Below, piece by piece: positions 18,942 to 28,006 of a stretch of 64,000 nt of DNA. The DNA comes from an uncultured Holophagaceae bacterium (GTDB taxonomy: Bacteria; Acidobacteriota; Holophagae; Holophagales; Holophagaceae). The translations under genes were made by a program, and so were the position numbers. The stretch covers positions 62,001-126,000 of the forward strand of contig CAISFO010000060.1 of the NCBI GenBank assembly GCA_903884655.1, written 5' to 3'. The stretch's first letter is position 1; each line of letters begins with the position of its first letter. The notes under the pieces were generated by a model that ran no database searches, was not told where the DNA came from, and was given only the letters and a program-made list of their open reading frames with translations.

Positions 18942-19766
18942 ATGCGTTCCAAGCTAAGCCAGCTTCTCGCCGCGATCCTGTCCCTGCTTCTTGGCGTGTC
19001 CATGCATGGAGGAGACACGCTGCGGGTGGGCGGATCGGGGGTGGCCCTCGGGGGTCTGAGGGTGCTGGCGAAGGCCTATGAACGGCGCCATCCCGGCCTC
19101 TCGATTCTGGTCCTCCCGAGCATCGGCAGTACCGGCGGGATCAGGGCCGTGCAGGACGGGAAACTGGACCTCGGTTGTTCCGCCCGCCCGCTCCAGCCAG
19201 AGGAAAGAGCCCAGGGGCTGAACGAGATTCCCTGGGTCACCACCGCCTTCGTGTTCGCCACGCACGCCACGACGGCCTTGGAAGCATTGACGCTGGCCGA
19301 GGTGGAAGCCATCTACGCGGGTCGGCGCACCACCTGGCGGGACGGACGCCCCATCCGTCTGGTGCTGCGGCCAAGGTCCGACACCAGCTTCGCCTACCTT
19401 GCGGAGACCACGCCAGGCATGCGGGCGGCCCTCGCCCAGTCCCAGGCCCGCCAGGGCGTGGCGGTGGGCGTCACCGATCAGGAGGCGCTTGCGGAGCTGG
19501 AACGCACACCAGGTTCCTTCGGCACCACTGTCCTGGGCCTGGTTCTGACCGAAGACCGGCGGGTGCAGATCCTCACCTTGAACGGGAAGAAGCCCACGGA
19601 GCCAGGGTACCCCCTCGCCCTCATGGTGAACCTGATCCACCGGCCCGATGCCTCTGCCGCAGCCCTGGGCTTCCTCGGCTTCCTTCGCTCGAAGGAGGGC
19701 CTGGACCTGGCACTGCGGTCGGGGTACCGGCCCGTCCCCGCGGCGCCCCTGGACGGAAAGAGCTAG
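18942..19766 (+). CDS. PstS-like phosphate/solute-binding protein
   Basis: Signal peptide; GSGVALGGLRVLAKAYERRHPGL...SIGSTGGIRAVQDGKLDLGCSARPL. Confidence 0.85.
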   Translation: MRSKLSQLLAAILSLLLGVSMHGGDTLRVGGSGVALGGLRVLAKAYERRHPGLSILVLPSIGSTGGIRAVQDGKLDLGCSARPLQPEERAQGLNEIPWVTTAFVFATHATTALEALTLAEVEAIYAGRRTTWRDGRPIRLVLRPRSDTSFAYLAETTPGMRAALAQSQARQGVAVGVTDQEALAELERTPGSFGTTVLGLVLTEDRRVQILTLNGKKPTEPGYPLALMVNLIHRPDASAAALGFLGFLRSKEGLDLALRSGYRPVPAAPLDGKS

Positions 19767-19769
19767 CCC

Positions 19770-21773
19770 ATGCCCGGCAGCCGGTCTCCCGTCAGCAAGG
19801 CCGTGCTGAGGCAGCTGAACCGGCTGGCCCTGGTGGCGGCCATCGTGGTGACCCTGCTCATCCCTTCCCTTTATGTCACCCTCTCCATTCGCGCCACCCA
19901 CACGTCTCTGGGCCTGGAAACCGCCCAGACGGCCCGCGCCCTCGAACGGATCGTGATGGACCGGCCCGAGCTCTGGGACTACGAAACCCTGCGCATCCAG
20001 GAGCTCATCGACAAGCCCATCCTGACCGGTGAGCCCGAGGATCGGAGGGCCCTCGCGCTCCAGGGGAGGGAGCTGGCCCGTACGGACTTCAGGGCCCCTT
20101 GGCCGACCCTGCGGTGGACTCTGTCCATCCATGATTCCGGCCGCGTGGTGGGCACTCTGGAGGCTTCCCGATCCATCCGCCCCATCCTGCTGCGAACCGG
20201 GTTGATTACTCTGGTGAGCGCCCTCGTGGGCTGGGGACTCTACCTCGTGTTCCGGCTCCTGCCGATCCGCTCCCTGGGCCAGGCCCTCGCGGACCTCGCG
20301 AACGAGCGCCGGACCATCGCTGCCACCCTGCGGGCCATCCCCGATGGCATCGTTGCTGCGGATGGGGAAGGGCGAGTGATCTTCCTGAACCCCACCGCGG
20401 AGGTGTTCCTGGGCTGGACCACCGAGCGCGCCGCTGGCCATGCCCTCACGGAGGTCTATCCGGTGCTCCGGCCCGGGGAGCCCGGGTGCGGCCTCCAGGG
20501 TGACCGGGCGGAACTCCGGCGGCCTGGTCGCCCCCTTGCCATCCTCGAGGAGCGCTTCTCGCCGCTGCCCCCAGAAGGCCTGGGCCGGGCCGGGCGGGTC
20601 ATCGTGTTCCGCGACATCACTACCCAGCTGAAGTCGGATGCCGAGTTGTTGCGCGGCCGCCAGATCGAATCCCTGGGCGTACTCGCGGGTGGCATCGCCC
20701 ACGACTTCAACAACTACCTTTCAGCCATCCTGGGGAACATCTCCATGGCGCGGCAGGATCTCCCCGAGGATGGCCGGGCCTCCGACCGCCTCGCCGAAGC
20801 CATCAAGGCTACGGACCGGGCCCGCGCCCTGTCTCTGAAACTCCTGACCTTCGCCAAGGGGGGCGACCCGGCAAGGAAGGTGGTGGACCTGGCGCCCCTG
20901 GTGCAGGAGGCGGTCCAGTTCGCCACCCATGGAACGGCCGTTCGCTTCAGCTGCACCATCCAGGAAGGTCTGCTGAAGGCGGAGGTGGATGAGGGCCTCT
21001 TCTCCCAGGTGATCCACAACCTCGTCATCAACTCGGTGCAGGCCATGCAGGGCCATGGCCAGATCCACTTCCGCCTCGAGAATCTCCTGGTCGAGGCCGG
21101 CGAGGTGATGAACCTCCAGCCAGGTCGATATCTGCGGGTGAGCCTCAAGGATTCGGGTCCCGGCATCCCCGAAGCCATCCTGCCCCGCATCTTCGAGCCC
21201 TACTTCACCACCAAGGACGCTGGCCACGGGCTGGGCCTCGCCAGCTGCTACAACATCATGAAGGCTCATGGCGGCAAGATCATCGCCGAATCCGAGCCCG
21301 GCAGTGGGGCCATGTTCCTCGTCTATGTCCCGGCCACGAACAAGGAGCTGGATCCCAGGCCCGCAGCCCTGCCCGCCCCGCTGCCCCAGGGGCAGGGCCG
21401 GGTCCTCGTGATGGAGGACGACCCCGTGCTGCAGGAGATCGCCGCGGAGATGCTACGCCGCCTCGGCTTCACCGCCCACACCTGTGCGGATGGCGAGAGC
21501 GCGATCCAGGCTTATGCCCAGTCCATGAAGGACGGCCACCCCTTTGCCGCGGTGCTCATGGACCTCACCATTCCCGGCGGCATGGGCGGGCGTGAGGCCG
21601 CCACCCGCATCCTGGCCCTGGCACCCCAGGCTCGCCTCATCGTCTCCAGTGGCTACTCGGTGGATCCAGTGATGGCCCGGCCGGGCAACTACGGCTTCCA
21701 GGGTGTGCTCCCCAAGCCCTACAGCCTGGCGGACCTGAGCCGGGTCCTGAGCGAAGTGGTCATCGGAGCCTAG
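19770..21773 (+). CDS. Membrane hybrid histidine kinase (PAS-HisKA-HATPase-REC)
   Basis: H-box GVLAGGIAHDFNNYLSAILGN, HATPase DSGPGIPEAILPRIFEPYFTTKDAGHGLGL, REC VLVMEDDP...LMDLTIPGGMGG. Confidence 0.93.
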   Translation: MPGSRSPVSKAVLRQLNRLALVAAIVVTLLIPSLYVTLSIRATHTSLGLETAQTARALERIVMDRPELWDYETLRIQELIDKPILTGEPEDRRALALQGRELARTDFRAPWPTLRWTLSIHDSGRVVGTLEASRSIRPILLRTGLITLVSALVGWGLYLVFRLLPIRSLGQALADLANERRTIAATLRAIPDGIVAADGEGRVIFLNPTAEVFLGWTTERAAGHALTEVYPVLRPGEPGCGLQGDRAELRRPGRPLAILEERFSPLPPEGLGRAGRVIVFRDITTQLKSDAELLRGRQIESLGVLAGGIAHDFNNYLSAILGNISMARQDLPEDGRASDRLAEAIKATDRARALSLKLLTFAKGGDPARKVVDLAPLVQEAVQFATHGTAVRFSCTIQEGLLKAEVDEGLFSQVIHNLVINSVQAMQGHGQIHFRLENLLVEAGEVMNLQPGRYLRVSLKDSGPGIPEAILPRIFEPYFTTKDAGHGLGLASCYNIMKAHGGKIIAESEPGSGAMFLVYVPATNKELDPRPAALPAPLPQGQGRVLVMEDDPVLQEIAAEMLRRLGFTAHTCADGESAIQAYAQSMKDGHPFAAVLMDLTIPGGMGGREAATRILALAPQARLIVSSGYSVDPVMARPGNYGFQGVLPKPYSLADLSRVLSEVVIGA

Positions 21774-23587
21774 CCTTCCTGCGGGAGCGGGTGGGCCGTC
21801 TCCGTGAGCAGCTGCTTCCAGACGAGGGGCTCGCTGAGCTGGTGGTGCTCGTTGAAGCGGCGGCTCTCGATGAGGTAGCGGTAGCCCTGCTCCGTGAGGA
21901 AGAGCTGGCGGTTGCGGGCGAACTCCTGCTCGGTGGTCTCGCTGCTGATGAGCGAATAGAAGTAGCTCAGGTTCTTGTCGCCCTTGGGGCGCAGGATGCG
22001 CCCCAGGCGCTGGGCCTCCTCCTGCCGGGACCCGAACGTGCCACTCATCTGGATGGCCACGGAGGCGTCCGGCAGGTCGATGGCGAAGTTGGCCACCTTG
22101 CTCACGATGAGCACACGGAGCTGGCCCTCGCGGAACTGCCGGAAGAGCACTTCCCGCTCCTTCTCTGGCGTCTGGCCCGTGAGCACAGGGGCGTTCAGGC
22201 GCTCACCGATGATGCGCAGCTGCTCGAGATACTGGCCGATGATGAGGATGTTGTCCTTGGGGTGCCCCGCCAGCAGCTCGTCCATCACCGCCATCTTCAG
22301 GCTGTTCTCGGAGGCGATGCGGAACCGCTGGCGCTGATCGGCCACGGCGTATTCCATGCGCTCCACCATGGGCAGGGGCACGCGGATTTCCAGGCAGTGG
22401 GCCGTGGCGATGAAGCCGTCCTTCTCCAGCATCTTCCAGGGCACGTCCACGCGCTTGGGGCCGATGAGGCTGAAGACGTCCTCCTCCTTGCCGTCCTCCC
22501 GCACCAGGGTGGCCGTGAGGCCCAGACGCCGCTTGGCCTGCAGCTCAGCCACGGCGCGGAAGACCGGCGCCGGCAGCATGTGCACCTCGTCGTAGATCAC
22601 CAGCCCCCAGTTGGCCGCCTCGAAAAGCTTGAAGTGCTCGAAGGGGCCGGTCTTGCTGCGGCGGTAGGTGAGGATCTGGTAGGTGGCGATGGTGACGGGC
22701 TTGATTTCCTTGGTGTCGCCGGTGTAGAGGCCCACCTGGTCCTCGGTGAGCGTGGTCTTGTCCAGCAGCTCCTGTTTCCACTGCTTCACGGCGGTGCCAT
22801 TGGTGGTGAGCACCAGGGTGTGAGTCTGCAGGCTCTTCATGCAGCCGATGCCGATGACGGTCTTGCCCGCGCCGCAGGGCAGCACCAGCACACCGGCGCC
22901 GCCATCGGGCCCACCCCCGGCGTGGAACACGTCCACGGCAGCCTGCTGGTAGGGGCGCAGGCCGAAGGGCTTGCCGTTCTGCAGGAGGGTCGGCGCCAGC
23001 TCGAAGGGCAGCGGATCCCCGGGCTTGTAGCCCGCCATGTCCTGCACGGGATGGCCCAGGCGGATGAGCTGCAGCTTCACCTCGCCACGCATGCCGGTGT
23101 TCAGGTAGATGCCCTTGTCGTCCGGATAGGGTTCCGCCAGCAGGCCCTGCAGGGATTTCTGGTTCTCCAGTTCCCAGAAGAGGCCCCGGTCATCCATTTC
23201 CAGGGCCAGGCGGTCGCCCTTGGCCACCAGGCGCAGTTTGCCATAGCGGGTGCCGTGGTCCTCGATCTCCTGCAGCAGGTTCTGGGGAACGGGGTATTTC
23301 GACCAGTTGTTGAGGGTGTCGATCATCTCCTCGCAACTCACCCCCGAGGCCGAGGCGTTCCACAAGCTCAGCGGTGTGATGCGGTAGGTATGAATGTGCT
23401 CGGGACTCTTCACCAGCTCGGCGAAGCGGGCCAGCTCGTCCCGCACCTGCTCGAATTGGGGGTGCGCCACCTCGAGCAGCAGCGTGCGATCGCTCTGGAC
23501 GATCAGGGGATTGTCGGGACGGACGGCGATCACGGTGGCGGGAGACCTAAACCTTTGAGCGTAGTGGGGGCGGAGGGGGTGGGTCAA
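21770..23587 (-). CDS. XPB/ERCC3-type DNA repair helicase
   Basis: LPCGAGKTVIGI Walker A, YDEVHMLPA (DEVH), LVREDGKEEDVF (RED motif), QEEAQRLGRILRPK motif VI. Confidence 0.92.
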   Translation of the reverse strand: MTHPLRPHYAQRFRSPATVIAVRPDNPLIVQSDRTLLLEVAHPQFEQVRDELARFAELVKSPEHIHTYRITPLSLWNASASGVSCEEMIDTLNNWSKYPVPQNLLQEIEDHGTRYGKLRLVAKGDRLALEMDDRGLFWELENQKSLQGLLAEPYPDDKGIYLNTGMRGEVKLQLIRLGHPVQDMAGYKPGDPLPFELAPTLLQNGKPFGLRPYQQAAVDVFHAGGGPDGGAGVLVLPCGAGKTVIGIGCMKSLQTHTLVLTTNGTAVKQWKQELLDKTTLTEDQVGLYTGDTKEIKPVTIATYQILTYRRSKTGPFEHFKLFEAANWGLVIYDEVHMLPAPVFRAVAELQAKRRLGLTATLVREDGKEEDVFSLIGPKRVDVPWKMLEKDGFIATAHCLEIRVPLPMVERMEYAVADQRQRFRIASENSLKMAVMDELLAGHPKDNILIIGQYLEQLRIIGERLNAPVLTGQTPEKEREVLFRQFREGQLRVLIVSKVANFAIDLPDASVAIQMSGTFGSRQEEAQRLGRILRPKGDKNLSYFYSLISSETTEQEFARNRQLFLTEQGYRYLIESRRFNEHHQLSEPLVWKQLLTETAHPLPQEG

Positions 23588-23606
23588 TGAAGGCTTGCGG
23601 GACTCC

Positions 23607-23745
23607 AGGCTTCAGGCTCCAGGAAGGAATGGACCGTGGGTTGTTGATCGACCGCCCGAAACACTACGGACCAAAGGAGAACCAGGAGGCGGCCCCGGGC
23701 CGCCACCAACCTTGTCTGGAGCCTGAGGTCAGGAGCCGGAAGCCT
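23607..23745. repeat. Intergenic palindromic repeat, copy B
   Basis: CAGGCTCCAG (23613-23622) / CTGGAGCCTG (23716-23725) and AGGCTTC (23607-23613) / GAAGCCT (23739-23745); inner hairpin GGCGGCC-CCG-GGCCGCC. Confidence 0.75.
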
Positions 23746-23861
23746 GAACCTTCAAATATTCCGCAACACAATGGGTCCGGAGAGACACTAATATCGTGGT
23801 CCCCCCCGGAGGGGACCAGTTTCCTGTTCAGACATCCGGCCTTCCTCGATTGGGATCCGCC

Positions 23862-26800
23862 ATGGGCACGCTTGCCACTCGACTCCTGGCTGCATTCACC
23901 CTGCTGTTCTCCCTGCCACTCCTGGGCCAGGAGACGACCCCCACAGCCCGCTTCAAGATCAACTACAAGCGCTTCACCCGGGGCAAGAACGCCAAAGTGC
24001 AGGACGAGGCCGCAGGACGGCTGGAGTGGTTCCGGGAGCGCATGGGGGGCGCCCTGGGCCCCGATTTCGCGGATCGCCTGCTCAGCCAGGCGGAGCTTGA
24101 GCGCGCCAAATATCCCTCCCAGTTCCCCGTGGCAGGCGGGCCCCTGCGACCCCTGGCGGCCAGCGGCACCACCTGGGTGTCCCTGGGACCGACCAGCTCG
24201 AATTTCACCCAGAACGGCGTCCAGCTCGCCAAGGTGGACAGCGGGCGGCTGCGGGTCATCCTGCCCGACCCATCGGACGGCACCGGCAATACGGTCCTGC
24301 TGCTGGCGGCCGGGGGCGGGCTATGGAAGACCACGGATTTCCTGAATGCCAACCCAGTCTGGACCGCTCTGACGGATTTCGTCGGAAGCAACATGTCCGG
24401 TTCGGCCGCGTTCGGGCGGACCAGCAGCACCCTCTACGTGGGCGCGGGCGACCCCTTCGACGCCGGGGTGGGCGGCTTCATGATCAAGTCGGTCAACGGG
24501 GGGACCACCTGGACCAACCACGTGGCGCTCGGCGCGGCGACCCTGGTCACCGAGGTGAAAGTGGACATCAGCCAGGGCGGCGGCCAGACCAGCGACATCG
24601 TGCTGGTGGGCACGGATGTGGGCCTCTACCGTTCCATCGATGGCGGCACCTCCTACTCCGCCGTGACCAGCGCCCCGGGCCTGGTCTGGAGCATCGTGAA
24701 TACCTCGGCAGGCTGGCTGCTGAGCACCGTCGCCAACAACGGGGCAGGCACCCTGCTGCTGAGCACCAACCATGGAGCCACCTGGTCCGCCATTTCCAAC
24801 TCGGGGTCGGTCTATTCCGGAGCCGGTCGCACCACCCTGGCCGTCGGCGCCCCGGGCGACGCGATCGTGTACGCCTTCGCCGCCACGGCAGGAACAGGCC
24901 CCTTCCAGGAGTCGGACCAGAAGGACCTCTACCGTTCGATTGACGGGGGACAGACCTGGACCGCCAAGGGCCTCAACGCCAAGGTGGCGATCAACGCTGC
25001 GGGCAACGCCGACCAGCCGAACATGGACCTCATGCATGGCCAGGCCTGGTACAATCAGATGATCCTGGTGGATCCCTCCGATGCCTCCAAGAACACCCTC
25101 TACCTGGGTGGCGATCTTTCTTCGGCCAGGAGCACGGATGGCGGCACCACCTGGACCCTCATCAGCAACTGGCTGCCCGACCCCACCAGCGGCACCGGAT
25201 CCTTGCCTTACATCCACGCGGATTTCCACTGTGCGGCCTACTCGAATTTCGGGGGCAGCGCCCGGCTCTATTTCGGCGGAGATGGTGGCATCTTCACCAG
25301 CACCAATGCCGGAGCCAGCTGGGACGACACCAAGAACAAGGGGCTCGTGAACCACCTGCTCTACACCCTGGTGTCGAACCCGGCCACCTCCGGCAGCGTG
25401 CTCACCGGCATGCAGGACCTCGGCATCCGGCTGAGGGAGGGCACGACGCCGGTGTTCAACCAGGTCCAGGGCGGCGATGGCTTCGGCATCGGCTGGAGCC
25501 AGACCGGCAATGCCATGTCCCTGGGCAGCTATGTCTACAACGCCATCGTGGCCTGCACGGCCAATCCTCCGGATGACCAGGCCAAGTTCAACGATTTCAC
25601 CTCTGGTCTCGGACACACCGGGGGAGGCACGGGCTCCACAGTCGACAACGGCGCCAGCTACTACTTCGTCACACCCGTCAATGCGCCCCCGGGATCCGCC
25701 GATCCCAGCGGCCAGGTCTTCTTCACGTACGGGAATTCCAACAATGGCCTGAGCGGCTCCCCCAGCGCGGGCCCGAACAGCGGCAAGATCTTCAGGAGTT
25801 CCGGAACCGGGTGGACCACCATTGCCACGCCCGGCTCGAGCGGCATGACCGCGAACCGCTTTGTCCGCGCGGTGAGTCATGGCATCGGCGTCAGCCCCGT
25901 GGACCTGCAGCACATCGCCGCCGCTGAAAATGGTGGCAACGTGCTCTACACCACCAATGGCGGCAGCTCCTGGACCGAGGTCTACCTCGGCTCCAGCGGC
26001 ACCGACGGCGTGGTCCCGGGCTGGCTCGGGTTCAACGCCAATGTCGCCTGGGCCAACAACAACCTTCTCTACATCTGCTCGGAAGTCGTCACGGCCGGGG
26101 CCATCCGTCTGGCCAAGTCCTCCAACGGGGGTGCCACCTGGATCCGGGCTGACGGGGGACTCCCCGATGTGCCCATCACCAAGCTCGCCGTGGATCCCGG
26201 TGATGCCACCGGCAACACCGTGTATGCCGCCACCTGGATCGGTGTCTACCGCACCACCAACGGCGGTACCGCCTGGTCCCCATGGGGCACCGGCCTCCCC
26301 CAGGGACGGGTCACCGATATCTGGGTGGCCCCCAACAGTGCCACCATACGCGTGGCGACCTGGGGTCGCGGGGTCTGGGAACTTGCCAGCCCTGTCTCCG
26401 GCCCCACTGTGATCCTTGCGCCCACAACCGCGGTCCTGGTCTACAACGGCACCCAGGCCTTCACCCCCACCGTCGCAGGCGGCACCACCAACACCGTGAC
26501 CTGGTCAGCCACCTCGGGGGCCATCGCCGCCGGGCCCACCGGCTCAGGCGTGGCCCACACCTACACCGCGCCCGCCGCCGGCACCACAGACACCGTCACC
26601 GCCACCACCGTGGACACGCCCCAGGCCCAGGCTTCGGCGGCCATCACGCTGGTGGCGCCTGCGGCCGTGACCGTGGCCGTAAGTCCGGCCTCGGTGGACC
26701 TCATGACCACCACGGGGTCCCAGCAGTTCCTGGCCTCCGTCAGCGCCGGTGGCGCCCCCCTGACCAACAGTGCCGTCACCTGGAGCGTCACCGGAGGCGT

Positions 26801-27323
26801 CGGCCTCAGCGGCACAGGCCTCTTCAGTGCGGGCAGTCTGGCGGCCGGCCCCTATACCATCACAGCCACCAGCGCCGCGGCCTCCAGCCAAACGGGTACC
26901 GCTACCGTGACACTGCTGGCCCCAGCTTCCGTCACCGTGACCGTCAGCCCACTCGCGGTCACTTTGGGCACCAACGGCTCCCACCAGTTCACCGCCACGG
27001 TCACCGGTCCTTCGCTGTCCGCCAACAAGGCTGTCGCCTGGTCCACGAGTGGCGGCGGAACCATCACATCCGCGGGCCTGTTCACGGCCTCCACGGCCGT
27101 GGGCTCTCCCTTCACCATCACGGCCACCAACACTTTTTCGGGTGCCGTGGGCACCGCCACCGTCAATGTGGTCACCCTGGACCTCAATGGTGACGGCACG
27201 GTGAGCCCTCTGGACCTGCTCACGTTCGCCAAGTACTACGGCACCACCAATGCCAGCTGCCTCCTCAGCGGAGACAGCACCGTGAGCGATGCGGATCTGG
27301 CCATCCTCCTGGCCGGCATGTGA
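23862..27323 (+). CDS. Large secreted BNR/VPS10-like repeat protein with Ig-like domains and C-terminal dockerin
   Basis: Signal peptide; repeated S-x-DGG-x-TW-type motifs; two Big-like domains; C-terminus LDLNGDGTVSPLDLLTFAKYYG...SGDSTVSDADLAILLAGM. Confidence 0.85.
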   Translation: MGTLATRLLAAFTLLFSLPLLGQETTPTARFKINYKRFTRGKNAKVQDEAAGRLEWFRERMGGALGPDFADRLLSQAELERAKYPSQFPVAGGPLRPLAASGTTWVSLGPTSSNFTQNGVQLAKVDSGRLRVILPDPSDGTGNTVLLLAAGGGLWKTTDFLNANPVWTALTDFVGSNMSGSAAFGRTSSTLYVGAGDPFDAGVGGFMIKSVNGGTTWTNHVALGAATLVTEVKVDISQGGGQTSDIVLVGTDVGLYRSIDGGTSYSAVTSAPGLVWSIVNTSAGWLLSTVANNGAGTLLLSTNHGATWSAISNSGSVYSGAGRTTLAVGAPGDAIVYAFAATAGTGPFQESDQKDLYRSIDGGQTWTAKGLNAKVAINAAGNADQPNMDLMHGQAWYNQMILVDPSDASKNTLYLGGDLSSARSTDGGTTWTLISNWLPDPTSGTGSLPYIHADFHCAAYSNFGGSARLYFGGDGGIFTSTNAGASWDDTKNKGLVNHLLYTLVSNPATSGSVLTGMQDLGIRLREGTTPVFNQVQGGDGFGIGWSQTGNAMSLGSYVYNAIVACTANPPDDQAKFNDFTSGLGHTGGGTGSTVDNGASYYFVTPVNAPPGSADPSGQVFFTYGNSNNGLSGSPSAGPNSGKIFRSSGTGWTTIATPGSSGMTANRFVRAVSHGIGVSPVDLQHIAAAENGGNVLYTTNGGSSWTEVYLGSSGTDGVVPGWLGFNANVAWANNNLLYICSEVVTAGAIRLAKSSNGGATWIRADGGLPDVPITKLAVDPGDATGNTVYAATWIGVYRTTNGGTAWSPWGTGLPQGRVTDIWVAPNSATIRVATWGRGVWELASPVSGPTVILAPTTAVLVYNGTQAFTPTVAGGTTNTVTWSATSGAIAAGPTGSGVAHTYTAPAAGTTDTVTATTVDTPQAQASAAITLVAPAAVTVAVSPASVDLMTTTGSQQFLASVSAGGAPLTNSAVTWSVTGGVGLSGTGLFSAGSLAAGPYTITATSAAASSQTGTATVTLLAPASVTVTVSPLAVTLGTNGSHQFTATVTGPSLSANKAVAWSTSGGGTITSAGLFTASTAVGSPFTITATNTFSGAVGTATVNVVTLDLNGDGTVSPLDLLTFAKYYGTTNASCLLSGDSTVSDADLAILLAGM

Positions 27324-27334
27324 GGGAGACGACC

Positions 27335-27931
27335 ATGACCACTTCTGCGCGATTCCTGGGATTGGCCGCCCTCGGGCTGGTGGCCATCCTGGGCTGCAAG
27401 GACACCGGCAGCACCTCGGCCTCGTCGAACCCTTCCACGCCCACCGCCACCACTCTTGCCTATGTGGACCCCACCGCCGGCACCTACCTGCTGAAGAAGA
27501 ACACCACCCTGTCGACCACCTCCCACCTGGTCCTGGATCTGGTGGGCCCCGCCGCCACCACGGGGTCCGGCATCAGCGCCACCTTCAGCGCGGACACGGC
27601 CAAGGTCACCTGGACCAACGTATCGGCCCTCGATCCGGCCAATACTTTGGTCCAGGGCGGTGGCACCTTCAACCTCGGCTCCGCCCCCCAGATCCTGAAG
27701 GGCAAGGTCGTAGGCAGCACCCTCCAGGTGGCCGCCGCGCAGAAGGGCATCGGCAGTCCGGTGTCGCTCAATGGCCCTCTGCTCCGCATCGCCCTCGACC
27801 TCAAGGCTTCCCAAGCCACTGGAGCCGTGGCCTTTTCGGCGCCCTCGGCCAACCACCAGAGCCAGCTCCTTGACGCCACAGGCAACCTGGTGGATATCAC
27901 GGTGACCGTCGGTACACTGACGGCCCAGTAA
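27335..27931 (+). CDS. Lipoprotein, putative cohesin-like domain
   Basis: Lipobox LVAILGC; single beta-rich domain ending LLDATGNLVDITVTVGTLTAQ, resembling cohesin C-termini; starts 11 nt after the dockerin gene. Confidence 0.6.
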   Translation: MTTSARFLGLAALGLVAILGCKDTGSTSASSNPSTPTATTLAYVDPTAGTYLLKKNTTLSTTSHLVLDLVGPAATTGSGISATFSADTAKVTWTNVSALDPANTLVQGGGTFNLGSAPQILKGKVVGSTLQVAAAQKGIGSPVSLNGPLLRIALDLKASQATGAVAFSAPSANHQSQLLDATGNLVDITVTVGTLTAQ

Positions 27932-28006
27932 CACACCCAAGGCGAGTGTCTGGACCCAGTCGGGGCCGGGTTGACCTGTGTGGGCAGCAGGTTTGAGGTA
28001 TGGTGA

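Noticed and set aside
24321-25913. 530-aa minus-strand ORF antisense to the dockerin protein
   Set aside because: Gly/Ala/His/Arg-rich antisense artefact with no recognisable domain.
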